39,587 bases of DNA from Chloroflexota bacterium. GTDB taxonomy: Bacteria; Chloroflexota; Dormibacteria; CF-121. Of the stretch, positions 1 to 7,100 are shown in pieces. Each line of letters starts with the position of its first letter. The first letter of the stretch is position 1. The DNA lies in NCBI GenBank assembly GCA_005880875.1, contig VBJI01000005.1, forward strand, positions 1-39,587, given 5' to 3'. The notes below the pieces were generated by a model. The model made no database searches and was not told where the DNA came from. It saw only the letters and a program-made list of their open reading frames with translations. The translations under genes and the position numbers were made by a program.

Positions 1-27
1 CGACCGCGAGCGTCACCACGGTTGGGC

Positions 28-861
28 TCAACCCGCCTGCTCCACGGCGGGCCACTGCACACGGGCGCCGAGTTTCTCGAGATACCGGATGTCGATCACC
101 GTCTTGGGGGCTTCGTAGTCGGCGCCGTTGAAGCCGTGGTAATCCGTGCCAACGGTCATCAGGAGTCCGTGCCGGCCGGCCAGCTCCTCGTAGACCGGAA
201 TCTGCTCGGCTCGATGGCGCCGGGTGTAGACCTCGAGGCCGTCGACCAGCGGCAGGACCTCCTTCATCAAGTCCTGATCGGGCACAGAACCCGGATGGGC
301 ATGGACCGCCAGCCCGCCGGCCGCGTGGATGGCATCGACGGCCTCGCGTGGCGAGGGGATCGGGGCGTAAAAATCGGCGGGCATGAAGTCGACGGCTTTT
401 CGAGCGCTGTCCCAGGCGTCGGTCTCGGTCATGAGCCCGTGTTGCAACAGCACTTTGAGCACCGCCCCCGGCATGACGGTCGGCTTGTAAGCGAAGGCCT
501 CGAGGCCGAGTCCCCGGCCGATCCCCTGTTCGTCCAGCACCTTCAGCCAGGCCTGGACCTGTCGGCGAAACACGCCCTGGGTCCGGGCGATCAGCGACAG
601 CAACTGAGGATGGGCAACGTCAACCCCATGGCCCAGGATGTGGCGCATCTGGTTGGGTGGATAAGTCGTCACCTCGAGCGCCGGGATATAACCGAGGCCC
701 CGGCGATGCGCCACCGACCGGGCGCGCTCGACCCCGTGGAAAGCGTCGTGGTCGGTCAGGGCCATGACCCGCACGCCGCGGTCGGCGGCCAGGTGAGCCA
801 CCTCATCCGGGTCGCGCCAGCCGTCACTCACCGTGGAATGCATGTGAAGATCGGCCAGCAC
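28..861 (-). CDS. PHP-domain phosphoesterase
   Basis: This 277-residue protein has the metal-binding signature of the PHP family: H6-x-H8 followed by D13 at the N-terminus, a TDHD motif at 36-39, a HAHPG motif near the middle, and GTDYHG close to the C-terminus. These residues normally hold a tri-metal centre that cleaves phosphoesters. The size and the single PHP domain resemble the TrpH/YciV group, several of which hydrolyse 3',5'-nucleoside bisphosphates or RNA 5' ends; the exact substrate cannot be read from the sequence. The GTG start at 861 fits a leaderless transcript, because a TAGACT -10 box lies six bases upstream. It is transcribed away from the small gene at 994, and no partner gene is visible on its downstream side within the window. 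Confidence 0.88.
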   Translation of the reverse strand: MLADLHMHSTVSDGWRDPDEVAHLAADRGVRVMALTDHDAFHGVERARSVAHRRGLGYIPALEVTTYPPNQMRHILGHGVDVAHPQLLSLIARTQGVFRRQVQAWLKVLDEQGIGRGLGLEAFAYKPTVMPGAVLKVLLQHGLMTETDAWDSARKAVDFMPADFYAPIPSPREAVDAIHAAGGLAVHAHPGSVPDQDLMKEVLPLVDGLEVYTRRHRAEQIPVYEELAGRHGLLMTVGTDYHGFNGADYEAPKTVIDIRYLEKLGARVQWPAVEQAG

Positions 862-867
862 GGGCTA

Positions 868-873
868 AGTCTA
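868..873 (-). promoter_or_regulatory. -10 box of a probable leaderless promoter (PHP gene)
   Basis: On the minus strand TAGACT is followed by six bases and the GTG start of the PHP gene. With a normal -10 to start-site distance, transcription would begin at or next to the start codon. No Shine-Dalgarno sequence is present. The same arrangement, almost base for base, precedes the gene at 11494. Confidence 0.5.
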
Positions 874-880
874 CCGGGGC

Positions 881-903
881 GTTTTCGGCCGGGGTCCGAA
901 AAC
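881..903. repeat. Inverted repeat between divergent genes
   Basis: GTTTTCGG at 881-888 and CCGAAAAC at 896-903 form perfect 8-base arms around a 7-base loop. It lies just upstream of the PHP gene's -10 box, so it could be an operator or a hairpin on the other strand. The function is unknown. Confidence 0.4.
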
Positions 904-993
904 CTGCCATCGAACAGTGACGGATTTTGCCGGATCCACCGTTGGGGATGAATAAGAGCAGTCGGCAACCGGTTTTATCAAGGGTTGATGGAG

Positions 994-1233
994 ATGCTTG
1001 GAGAGCTCGAGCTGATTCGGCTAATCGAAGACAACGATTACCCGGCGCGTCTGATCGAAGCCGGCGTGGTCTGGGTGGAGCTGGAAATTACCGACGCAAA
1101 AACCAATGCCGTTCGCCGCGAGCGGCTTTCCAAGTCGGCCTTTGCCGACCTCATCCTCGACTGGCGGGAGCGGCGGAAGCGCGACCTCCGCGAGCTGGGT
1201 CCCGCCCTGCGCAAGATCGGAATCGCGGCCTGA
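994..1233 (+). CDS. Small acidic/basic hypothetical protein
   Basis: The product is 79 residues and I do not recognise the family. It is soluble-looking, with an acidic N-terminal helix, a short beta-like stretch (VVWVELEIT) and a strongly basic helix (DWRERRKRDLREL), which could bind nucleic acid or an acidic partner. The ATG at 994 is preferred because AAGGG at 980-984 lies nine bases upstream; the ATG at 988 and TTG at 985 are too close to it. The gene ends exactly where the convergent Bax-inhibitor-like gene ends, with no intergenic base. Its codon use matches the neighbours, so it is probably a real gene of unknown role. Confidence 0.6.
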   Translation: MLGELELIRLIEDNDYPARLIEAGVVWVELEITDAKTNAVRRERLSKSAFADLILDWRERRKRDLRELGPALRKIGIAA

Positions 1234-1783
1234 CTAATTCCTTCTTCCGAAGATCCGTAAGAGGATGAGGAAGAGGTAGATGAAGTCGAGGTACAGACTG
1301 CGCGCCAGCAGCAGGGCATTGTTGTCGCCGGCTCGCTGGGACTTGACCCGCCAGACGGCGTAGAAGGTCAGCCCGACGAAGACGGCCCCAGGCCGCCAGG
1401 TTGATGCTGGTCAGGTAGACGACCGCCGCCGCGACCAGGAAGATGCCGACCGTGCCCAGCAGCGCGTTGCCGACAACGTCCGGCTGGTTCTGGACGTAGA
1501 TGGCCACCACGGGTGCGATGAAGAGGCCCTCGACCACCGAAAAGACCGCAAAGAGCGCGATGGCAAGGGTCTGGTTGGACCGGGACGCCCATTGGATGCC
1601 GAAGATCAGGGCGATAGCGACGATGAAAAAGATGAACGGAGAGACGCCGACCATAAAGCCGGCCGTATACAGGTAATAGCCCCCGGCTGTCAGCGCGAGG
1701 GATAGCCCCAACCATCCGAGCACGCGGCTGAGCAATGACCGCTCAACCTGGGTCTGGCTCTGGAGCATCTCGTGCGGCAGCAT
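1234..1783 (-). pseudogene. Bax inhibitor-1 (BI-1/YccA)-like membrane protein, frameshifted
   Basis: The first ~130 residues encode several hydrophobic helices, including LFAVFSVVEGLFIAPVVA, in the style of the BI-1/YccA family of multi-pass inner-membrane proteins (ion-leak or protease modulators). The frame then breaks in a run of C at about 1386-1389. In another minus-strand frame the family C-terminus continues to a TAG at 1234: FVGLTFYAVWRVKSQRAG, then LLLARSLYLDFIYLFLILLR. Joining the two parts gives a protein of about 183 residues, a little short of the usual 210-240. Two missing G bases, or one extra, would restore the frame. A homopolymer sequencing error is as likely as a true mutation. 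The start is ATG 1783, or TTG 1786. Confidence 0.75.
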
Positions 1784-1832
1784 CAATCGAACCTTACCCG
1801 AAGGAGTTGCGGCTTACGCTATCGCGTTTTCT

Positions 1833-1838
1833 TATACT
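1833..1838 (+). promoter_or_regulatory. -10 box upstream of the DUF3048 gene
   Basis: TATACT ends nine bases before the ATG at 1848. There is no good -35 at 16-18 bases and no Shine-Dalgarno sequence between box and start, so the transcript is probably leaderless or nearly so. Confidence 0.5.
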
Positions 1839-1847
1839 GACCATTAC

Positions 1848-2810
1848 ATGAGGACGACTCGGCCGCGCGCCGGATTGCTGGCGGCGGTCGCCGCGCTCGT
1901 GGTCGCCGGCTGCGGAAATGGGCCGGCCCTCACGCTGCCAACGCCAACCCCCAGCCGGCCCGGACCGGCCATGGTGCAAATCGAGAACTCGATCCTGGCC
2001 CGGCCTCAGGCCGGGCTCCAGCAGGCCGACCTCGTCTACGAATATCTGGCCGAGGGTGGCATCACCCGGATGACCGTGATCTATTTCAAGCCCTCCGGAA
2101 GCCAGCGGATCGAGCCGGTGCGCAGCGCCCGCCCGGTCACGATCAAGCTCTGGCACGCCTACCACGGCGTCGTCTTCTTTTCCGGTGCCAACCAGCATGT
2201 GCTGGACGCGATCGCGCAGCAGCAGATCCCGGCCCTGACCGAGGGCAGCGACGGCGGCATCTACTTCTCGCGCGACCCCAGCCGGCGTGCCCCGCACAAC
2301 CTCTATACCGATGGGGATCGTCTGCGCCAGGGTCTGAGCAAGCACGCACCCCAGATCACCTACCAGCTACCGAAACCCGGGGTGCCCGCGGCCAGCCCGG
2401 CTCCCGCCGTCGCCAACCGCATCGTCTTCGACCAGACGAACGCGCACCGAGTGACCTACACGTACTCGGCGAGCGACGGTGCCTATGTCTACGGAACCGA
2501 GACCGGGCCGCTGGTTGACGCGGACAGCGGGCAGCCCATCAAGCCGGTCAACGTCGTCCTGGTCCAGGTCTCGCACCACGATGCGGGCTTCACCGACGTG
2601 CTCGGTGCGCCCGCGGTCGACTTCGACCTGCAGGGCACCGGCCCGGCCGATCTCTTTACCCAGGGCCATCGCTACCCGGCGAAATGGGACCTGAGCAATC
2701 CGGAGCTTCCCCTGAGAATCCTCGGCGCCGACGGCAAGCCGATGCCGCTGCCCGCCGGCCTGACCTGGATCCACCTCGTGGACCCGGGAACGCCGATCAC
2801 CGTCTCCTGA
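1848..2810 (+). CDS. DUF3048 (YerB-like) lipoprotein
   Basis: The 320-residue protein starts with a lipoprotein signal: basic MRTTRPR, a hydrophobic core, and the lipobox VAGC with Cys22 as the lipidation site. A short Thr/Pro linker leads into the DUF3048 domain, recognisable from VQIEN followed by ARPQAGLQQADLVYEYLAEG and then GITRMTVIYF. The C-terminal third, after an Ala/Pro linker near residue 185, matches the second DUF3048 subdomain. The domain is known from Bacillus YerB and is common in Firmicutes and Chloroflexota; its biochemical role is not established. It should be anchored to the outer face of the membrane. It stands alone between a convergent pair and the coxG unit, and a REP-like palindrome begins directly after its stop. 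Confidence 0.85.
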   Translation: MRTTRPRAGLLAAVAALVVAGCGNGPALTLPTPTPSRPGPAMVQIENSILARPQAGLQQADLVYEYLAEGGITRMTVIYFKPSGSQRIEPVRSARPVTIKLWHAYHGVVFFSGANQHVLDAIAQQQIPALTEGSDGGIYFSRDPSRRAPHNLYTDGDRLRQGLSKHAPQITYQLPKPGVPAASPAPAVANRIVFDQTNAHRVTYTYSASDGAYVYGTETGPLVDADSGQPIKPVNVVLVQVSHHDAGFTDVLGAPAVDFDLQGTGPADLFTQGHRYPAKWDLSNPELPLRILGADGKPMPLPAGLTWIHLVDPGTPITVS

Positions 2811-2811
2811 C

Positions 2812-2843
2812 ACACGCGGGAAATCCCGCGACCCTGATGACGT
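2812..2843 (+). repeat. REP-like palindromic repeat, copy 1
   Basis: ACACGCGGG-AAA-TCCCGCG is followed by ACCCTGATGACGT. The palindromic core CGCGGGA(A)ATCCCGCG and the flanking ACCCTGA-GACGT recur at 34738-34765. The element sits directly behind a stop codon. Confidence 0.6.
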
Positions 2844-2868
2844 AGACTCGCATCAACAGGCGCTCGAA

Positions 2869-2893
2869 GGCCGGCTTCCGCAAGGGGCCGGCC
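2869..2893. repeat. GC-rich hairpin upstream of coxG
   Basis: GGCCGGC (2869-2875) and GCCGGCC (2887-2893) can form a 7-bp stem with an 11-base loop. No T-run follows, so it is not a typical terminator. It ends 27 bases before the coxG start, ahead of a GGAGGA ribosome-binding site. Confidence 0.35.
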
Positions 2894-2920
2894 GCTCCTT
2901 GTGCCCTAAATGGAGGACCG

Positions 2921-3385
2921 ATGGTCATCACCACGCGCTTCGAACTGGCCGTGCCCGTCGATGCTGCGTGGACCTACCTGCTCGACGTCGAGAAGATCGC
3001 GAGTTGCGTGCCGGGCGCTTCGCTCACCGGGGTGATCGATGACAAGACGTATGCCGGCAAGATCGAAGTCAGATTGGGTCCAATTGCGGTCTCCTACAAG
3101 GGCCGGATCACCCTGGAAAGCGTCGACGCGACCAGCCACACGGTGCGGATCAAGGGCGAGGGCGCCGAGGACCGCGGTCGCGGCGGCGCCACCGCGACCA
3201 TGACGGCGCAGCTCGAAGCCAATGGGCCAGCGACCAACGTCGTCATGAACACCGACCTGGCGGTGAGCGGCATCGTGGCTCAGTTCGGCCGCAGCACGAT
3301 CATGCAGGAGGTGGCCCAGCGGATGACCCAGCGGTTCGCCAGCTGCGTGGAGCAGCAGCTGAAGGCCGCGACCCCCGCCAGCTGA
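2921..3385 (+). CDS. coxG: CoxG family protein (SRPBCC fold)
   Basis: The 154-residue protein begins with the typical CoxG/SRPBCC pattern (FELAVPVDAAWTYLLDVEKI, then CVPGA) and continues with GKIEVRLGPIAVSYKG and the C-terminal amphipathic helix MQEVAQRMTQRFASC. Members accompany molybdenum-copper CO dehydrogenase and related molybdenum hydroxylases, and CoxG has been linked to membrane association of the enzyme. Some members end in a transmembrane tail, but this one lacks it. The start follows GGAGGA at good spacing. Its stop overlaps the proposed start of a MobA-like protein, so the two are probably translated together. No coxL, coxM or coxS is present in the window, so the partner enzyme must lie elsewhere or the pair has another role. 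Confidence 0.85.
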   Translation: MVITTRFELAVPVDAAWTYLLDVEKIASCVPGASLTGVIDDKTYAGKIEVRLGPIAVSYKGRITLESVDATSHTVRIKGEGAEDRGRGGATATMTAQLEANGPATNVVMNTDLAVSGIVAQFGRSTIMQEVAQRMTQRFASCVEQQLKAATPAS

Positions 3386-3942
3386 TCGCGGGGATTCTCC
3401 TGGCCGCCGGCCAGTCGCGCCGGTTCTCGCCACGCCAGAAGGTGCTCGAGGCCTGGCGCGGTGAGCCGCTGGTGCGCCGCGCTGCGCGCCACCTGGTTGA
3501 TGCCGGCCTCGAACCTATCGTGGTCGTGATTTCGGATGACGCTCGTTTCGCGGATGCGCTCGCCGGCCTGCGGCTGCTGGTCGTGAAGAATCCCACCCCC
3601 GAGCTCGGGATCAGCACATCGATCGCGACCGGGCTTGGCCTTCTGCCCGAGACGACGGAGGCGGCATTGATCGGGGTCGCCGACCAGCCGCAGCTCAACG
3701 CGGACGCGATAGTCGAGCTGGTCCGTGCATTTTCTCCAGGGCGGATCGTCGTCCCGCGCTACGGCGACCATCGAGGGAACCCACCGATCTTCGATCGGCG
3801 CTTCTTCCCCGATCTGCTGCGGCTGCAGGGCGATCGCGGCGGTCAGGGGGTGATCGCGGCGAACCCGCAGGCGGTCATCGAGGTCAACCTCAAGGCGGCG
3901 ATGGGCGACGACGTCGATCGCCCGGAGGAATGGCCGGCTTAG
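3382..3942 (+). CDS. MobA-like NTP transferase (molybdenum cofactor nucleotidyltransferase type)
   Basis: The protein has the MobA/MocA-type nucleotidyltransferase fold signature. The N-terminal loop GILLAAGQSRRFSPRQK binds the nucleotide, and GVADQPQL carries the metal-binding Asp. These enzymes attach CMP or GMP to molybdopterin, which suits a position next to coxG. The first ATG/GTG-type codon that leaves a long ORF is GTG 3442, but it would remove the entire binding loop. The reading frame is open upstream, and the only sensible start is CTG 3382 or a codon very near it, overlapping the coxG stop by four bases (CTGA). That gives about 186 residues, normal for the family. Use of a rare CTG start, or a small sequence error changing ATG, both explain this. 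The stop overlaps a small minus-strand gene. Confidence 0.75.
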   Translation: MIAGILLAAGQSRRFSPRQKVLEAWRGEPLVRRAARHLVDAGLEPIVVVISDDARFADALAGLRLLVVKNPTPELGISTSIATGLGLLPETTEAALIGVADQPQLNADAIVELVRAFSPGRIVVPRYGDHRGNPPIFDRRFFPDLLRLQGDRGGQGVIAANPQAVIEVNLKAAMGDDVDRPEEWPA

Positions 3943-4079
3943 GCGGTGGCGACGCGCAGCTGGGTGAAGCTGGCGGAGAGCGCCCAGAGGAAGCTTCCCA
4001 GCAGGATCGCATCGAGCCGCCACCCGTAGATGCTTCCCGCGGTGATCATGTTGTCGAGAAGCGAATGCAAGCTGCTCAT
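3939..4079 (-). CDS. Small putative membrane protein, 46 residues
   Basis: This gene is easily missed. On the minus strand an ATG at 4079 has AAGGA eight bases upstream and leads to a TAA at 3939, overlapping the stop of the MobA-like gene. The product begins MSSLHSLLDNMITAG and contains one hydrophobic segment (LDAILLGSFLWALSASFT), so it may be a single-pass or membrane-associated protein. I do not recognise a family. Evidence for its reality is the ribosome-binding site, the tight convergent junction, and the lack of any other content in this 160-base gap. Confidence 0.5.
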   Translation of the reverse strand: MSSLHSLLDNMITAGSIYGWRLDAILLGSFLWALSASFTQLRVATA

Positions 4080-4159
4080 GTGATGTTCCTTGGGTTGAAT
4101 TCAGGATGGCAGCCATCGATGAGTACACGATCGGAGCCGGATTAGAGGAAGCTGAGAAG

Positions 4160-4675
4160 ATGCCGGCGAAGCTAACCAGCCGACTCGCCGAGGTTTCCGA
4201 CGCCCCGGTCATCGCCATTATTTACAACGAGGGGATCGAAGACCGGGTGGCGACCTTCGAGACCGAACTCAGAACGGCCGAGGCAATCGCGGAACAGTTG
4301 CAGGCGCGCGCGGCGACCCACCCCGCGACGGTGGTCGAGCGCGATGGCCGCGTCGTAGGCTTCGCCTGGACTGGCGAGTACCGGCCGCGACGGGCGTACG
4401 CGGGGGTGGGCGAAGTCTCGGTCTACGTCGCCAGGGTGGCGCGCGGTCAGGGAGTCGGCCGGCTCGCGCTCGCGGTACTGATCGACGCGGCTGAGGCGCG
4501 GGGCTTCTGGAAGCTCGTCTCGCGGATCTTTCCCGAGAACGTCGCCAGCCGGCGCCTCTGCGCCGGACTCGGCTTTCGGGAGGTTGGTGTCTACCGGCGT
4601 CACGGCCGGCTGGACGGTACTTGGAAAGATTGCGTGATCGTGGAGCGGCTGCTGGGAAGCGCGGCGGACGATTAG
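4160..4675 (+). CDS. GNAT acetyltransferase, ArsN1/phosphinothricin acetyltransferase-like
   Basis: The 171-residue protein has the GNAT fold and the hallmark N-terminal segment APVIAIIYNEGIEDRVATFE of the ArsN1 group, followed by the acetyl-CoA loop (RVARGQGVGRLAL) and the C-terminal strand VGVYRRHGRLDGTWKDCVIV typical of phosphinothricin and arsinothricin acetyltransferases. Known members N-acetylate arsinothricin, phosphinothricin or related amino compounds and give resistance. The substrate here is not proven. ATG 4160 is chosen over the upstream ATG 4106 because AGAGGAAG lies about ten bases before it and the family N-terminus begins there. The stop overlaps the convergent HD-GYP gene by four bases. 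Confidence 0.82.
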   Translation: MPAKLTSRLAEVSDAPVIAIIYNEGIEDRVATFETELRTAEAIAEQLQARAATHPATVVERDGRVVGFAWTGEYRPRRAYAGVGEVSVYVARVARGQGVGRLALAVLIDAAEARGFWKLVSRIFPENVASRRLCAGLGFREVGVYRRHGRLDGTWKDCVIVERLLGSAADD

Positions 4676-5685
4676 CCCGCGGACCGAACCCCCGGCATTG
4701 TCTCGGCGTCGGTGGTCGCCACCAGTTGCAGGAAGCGCTCAACCAGGGAGGCATCCCACTGTTTCCCGGCCCCTTGCGAGAGTGTCTGCACCGCCTCGGC
4801 TTTGGACCGGCGTCGGCGATAGGGCCGATCGTTGGTCATGGCGACGAACGCGTCGGCGATCGCGATGATCCGCGCGAACAACGGGATGTCGTCGCCGCCG
4901 AGGCCGTCGGGATAGCCTGCCCCGTCGATCCGCTCGTGATGGTGGCGGACCGCCGGCAGCAATTGGTCGGATCGCGGCAGGGCGCCCAGGATCTCCTCGC
5001 TCACCACCGGGTGACGCTTCACCTGGCCGAACTCCGCGGGATCGAGGCGGCCTTCCTTGGCCAGCACACCGACCGGAACGCTAAGCGTACCGACGTCGTG
5101 CAGCAGGGCCGCCTTGTAGAGAGGCGTGAGCTGGTCATCAGGGAGCGCGATGGCGCTCCCGAGCTGCATCGCCCAGTGCGCCACCTTTTCCGAGAGACCG
5201 CTGCTGCTGTGATCGCGATCCTCGACGGCGCGAGCGAGAGTGACCACGACGCCCTCGAGGTTATTGAGCTGGGTTACGAGCCGCCCGATCCGGAGTTGAG
5301 AGCGGGCCAGCGTGAGGATCGCCGTTCGGTCCACGGGCGCGCTGGCGACATCATCCGCACCGGCCTGCAGGGCGCGCTCCCGCTGCAACTCGTCATCGCC
5401 GTCGATCAAGAGGATGACGGGAGTGTCCCGGGTGGCGGGCGCCTGCTTGATGGCGCGGCAGACTTCGAAGCCATCCAGATCGGACAGCAACGCGTCGCAG
5501 ACGACCAGGTCGCAGGCGTGGGCCGTCAACAACCGCAGGGCGGCGGCACCGTCGGAGGCGGTGATGACGCGGTACCCGGCGGCCTCCAATGCGGCGCGCA
5601 GTCGGGTCGCGCCATCCGGATCGGCGACAGCCACGAGGATCGTCGCGGGCGAGATGTTCGCCCGCGCGGTCTGGGACGCGATCAT
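4672..5685 (-). CDS. Receiver plus HD-GYP domain protein, both domains degenerate
   Basis: The 337-residue protein has an N-terminal receiver domain (about 14-130) and an HD-GYP domain (about 150-330), which in canonical form hydrolyses cyclic di-GMP. The receiver keeps a phosphoacceptor-like Asp64 but has VAD instead of the paired acidic residues at 20-22, and Ala116 where the conserved Lys stands. The HD-GYP part keeps H196-D197, H225, H249/H250, DGAGYP and D278, but the first ligand (usually TAGHSERV) is SSGLSEKV with Leu164, and HDxGK reads HDVGT with Thr200. It may therefore be weakly active or a binding-only protein that is not controlled by phosphorylation. Its start overlaps the stop of the HTH-TPR gene by four bases (ATGA), so the two are co-translated. 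Confidence 0.88.
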   Translation of the reverse strand: MIASQTARANISPATILVAVADPDGATRLRAALEAAGYRVITASDGAAALRLLTAHACDLVVCDALLSDLDGFEVCRAIKQAPATRDTPVILLIDGDDELQRERALQAGADDVASAPVDRTAILTLARSQLRIGRLVTQLNNLEGVVVTLARAVEDRDHSSSGLSEKVAHWAMQLGSAIALPDDQLTPLYKAALLHDVGTLSVPVGVLAKEGRLDPAEFGQVKRHPVVSEEILGALPRSDQLLPAVRHHHERIDGAGYPDGLGGDDIPLFARIIAIADAFVAMTNDRPYRRRRSKAEAVQTLSQGAGKQWDASLVERFLQLVATTDAETMPGVRSAG

Positions 5686-6974
5686 TTCCCGGGTTTGAGC
5701 AGAGTGGGGAGCTTGCTGAAATCCCGCTCGGCGGCCATCCGCATGAAGGCGAAGGCACGGTTCTGGTCACCGCGAGCCCGAAGCAGATCGGCGTACATGG
5801 CGCACACCTCGGCCAGCTTCCCCGCGGCGTTGCGTTCGGCCAGCAGCCGGAGCGCCAGTCTGAATTTCCGGTTTGCGACCGTGGGATGTCCGAGGCGCTC
5901 GGCCGCCATTCCTTCGAAGGCGGCAGAAACGGCCTGGTGGAGGTGATCGCCGGATCGAGCGGCGGCTTGCTGGCTCTCGCGAGCCAGCGCCAGCGCGTCC
6001 GTGGCCCGGCTGTCGTCGAGCGCGTAACGTGCGAGCTCGCCGGCGGCGACTCCGATCTCGAAGTCATCTGTCAGTTCGCGAGCTCGTTGCAGGCACCGCC
6101 GTTGGAGCGCGGTGGCTTCCCGCTTGCGTCCGGCCGCATAGTGGACGTCCCCCAGGTTGTTGAGGATGCGGTTAGCCGTGCGTTCGTGCCGGATCCTCGA
6201 GTGCAGCTCGAGCGCACGATTGCAGTGTTCCAGCGCGCGGTCGAGTTCTCCTACTTCGCGTGCTGCCACTCCCAGCGCCATGTGCGCGTTCGCGATCCGC
6301 AGCAAGCTCTCGGCGTCCGTCGCCGCGTCGAGCGCTCGGACCAAGTAGGCTATCGCCGCTGAGGGCTGGCCCAGGCGGAAGCTGCAGGTCCCGAGGTTGG
6401 TCAAAACCCGGGCGCGCAGCTCAGGATCGCCATGGCGGCAACGGTCGAGCCAATCGAGCGCGCGTCGATCTGCCTCGATGGCGCCGTTGTAACGCTCCTC
6501 GATCTGCAGAACCGTGCCGATCTCGGCGTAAATCGAGGCGTTGAGCTCGGGATCATCACTGGGAGCGGTGGCCGCCGCATCTTGTAAGGTCGTAAGGGCC
6601 TCCGGGTTCTGGTGAAGCTCCGACAGCGCCACGCCCCGAATCCTGTGAAGGTCAGCCCGCTCGTTCGCGGTGGCGGGCAGCACCCACGCCTCGGCCACGA
6701 TGTCCAGTGCCCGGGCAGGCTCGTCTGCTTGAACGGCCAGCTGCTCGCTTTTACGGAGCAGCGTCAATTGCTGGGGCGGCTGATCCGGCACGAAGTAGGA
6801 AAGGGGCTTACCCAATCGCTCCGCGATCACCCGAAGTTTGGGGAGCGACGGTGTCGCATGGTTGCGCTCGACCTGGCTGATGAACCCCTTGGTGGCGACT
6901 CCCCGCGCGAGCTGCGCCTGAGTTAGACCGCTCGCCAGACGGGCTTCGCGAAGACGCTCCCCGACCGAGTTCAT
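5682..6974 (-). CDS. HTH (XRE)-TPR transcriptional regulator
   Basis: The 430-residue protein starts with an XRE-type helix-turn-helix (about 5-62; GLTQAQLARGVATKGFISQ, then SLPKL and LGKPLSYF). The rest is a run of about eight TPR repeats, such as ANRILNNLGDVHYAAGRKRE and LTNLGTCSFRLGQPSAAIAY. This HTH plus TPR layout and length are those of the RRNPP peptide receptors (Rgg, PlcR, PrgX type) and of many uncharacterised regulators in high-GC Gram-positive lineages. The gene is the first of a two-gene operon with the REC/HD-GYP gene. A TATACT box at 6987-6992 lies 12 bases before the ATG. A divergent 26-residue secretory-type peptide gene starts 126 bases away, which makes a peptide-sensing role possible but unproven. 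Confidence 0.87.
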   Translation of the reverse strand: MNSVGERLREARLASGLTQAQLARGVATKGFISQVERNHATPSLPKLRVIAERLGKPLSYFVPDQPPQQLTLLRKSEQLAVQADEPARALDIVAEAWVLPATANERADLHRIRGVALSELHQNPEALTTLQDAAATAPSDDPELNASIYAEIGTVLQIEERYNGAIEADRRALDWLDRCRHGDPELRARVLTNLGTCSFRLGQPSAAIAYLVRALDAATDAESLLRIANAHMALGVAAREVGELDRALEHCNRALELHSRIRHERTANRILNNLGDVHYAAGRKREATALQRRCLQRARELTDDFEIGVAAGELARYALDDSRATDALALARESQQAAARSGDHLHQAVSAAFEGMAAERLGHPTVANRKFRLALRLLAERNAAGKLAEVCAMYADLLRARGDQNRAFAFMRMAAERDFSKLPTLLKPGK

Positions 6975-6986
6975 GCGACGCCTTCG

Positions 6987-6992
6987 AGTATA
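6987..6992 (-). promoter_or_regulatory. -10 box of the HTH-TPR operon
   Basis: On the minus strand TATACT ends 12 bases before the ATG at 6974, leaving a leader of about five bases. No clear -35 element is present at 16-18 bases, which would fit dependence on an activator, possibly the regulator itself. Confidence 0.5.
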
Positions 6993-7022
6993 GCCTCACT
7001 AAACCATGTCACGGAAAGTATA

Positions 7023-7051
7023 TTGACAACAAATTGAACCGGGTGTTAAAT
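7023..7051 (+). promoter_or_regulatory. Sigma-70-type promoter of the small peptide gene
   Basis: A perfect TTGACA (7023-7028), a 17-base spacer and TTAAAT (7046-7051, four of six matches to TATAAT) point toward the peptide ORF. Transcription would start near 7058 and give a leader of about 43 bases. This is among the strongest promoter matches in the window, and it lies in the region shared with the divergent HTH-TPR operon. Confidence 0.65.
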
Positions 7052-7068
7052 ACCGGCTGAGTCGGTCG

Positions 7069-7100
7069 GGGCACCCGGTCCACCCAGAAGGAGGGTGCCC
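7069..7100 (+). promoter_or_regulatory. Leader hairpin covering the ribosome-binding site
   Basis: GGGCACCC (7069-7076) is exactly complementary to GGGTGCCC (7093-7100), which ends one base before the ATG. The Shine-Dalgarno AAGGAGGG (7088-7095) is split between loop and stem, so folding would hide part of it and hold the start codon against the stem. The structure could tune or switch translation of the peptide. Confidence 0.55.

Noticed and set aside
3390-3400. CGGGGATTCTCC as a REP-like half
   Set aside because: It is the coding sequence for the conserved GILLAAG loop of the MobA-like protein.
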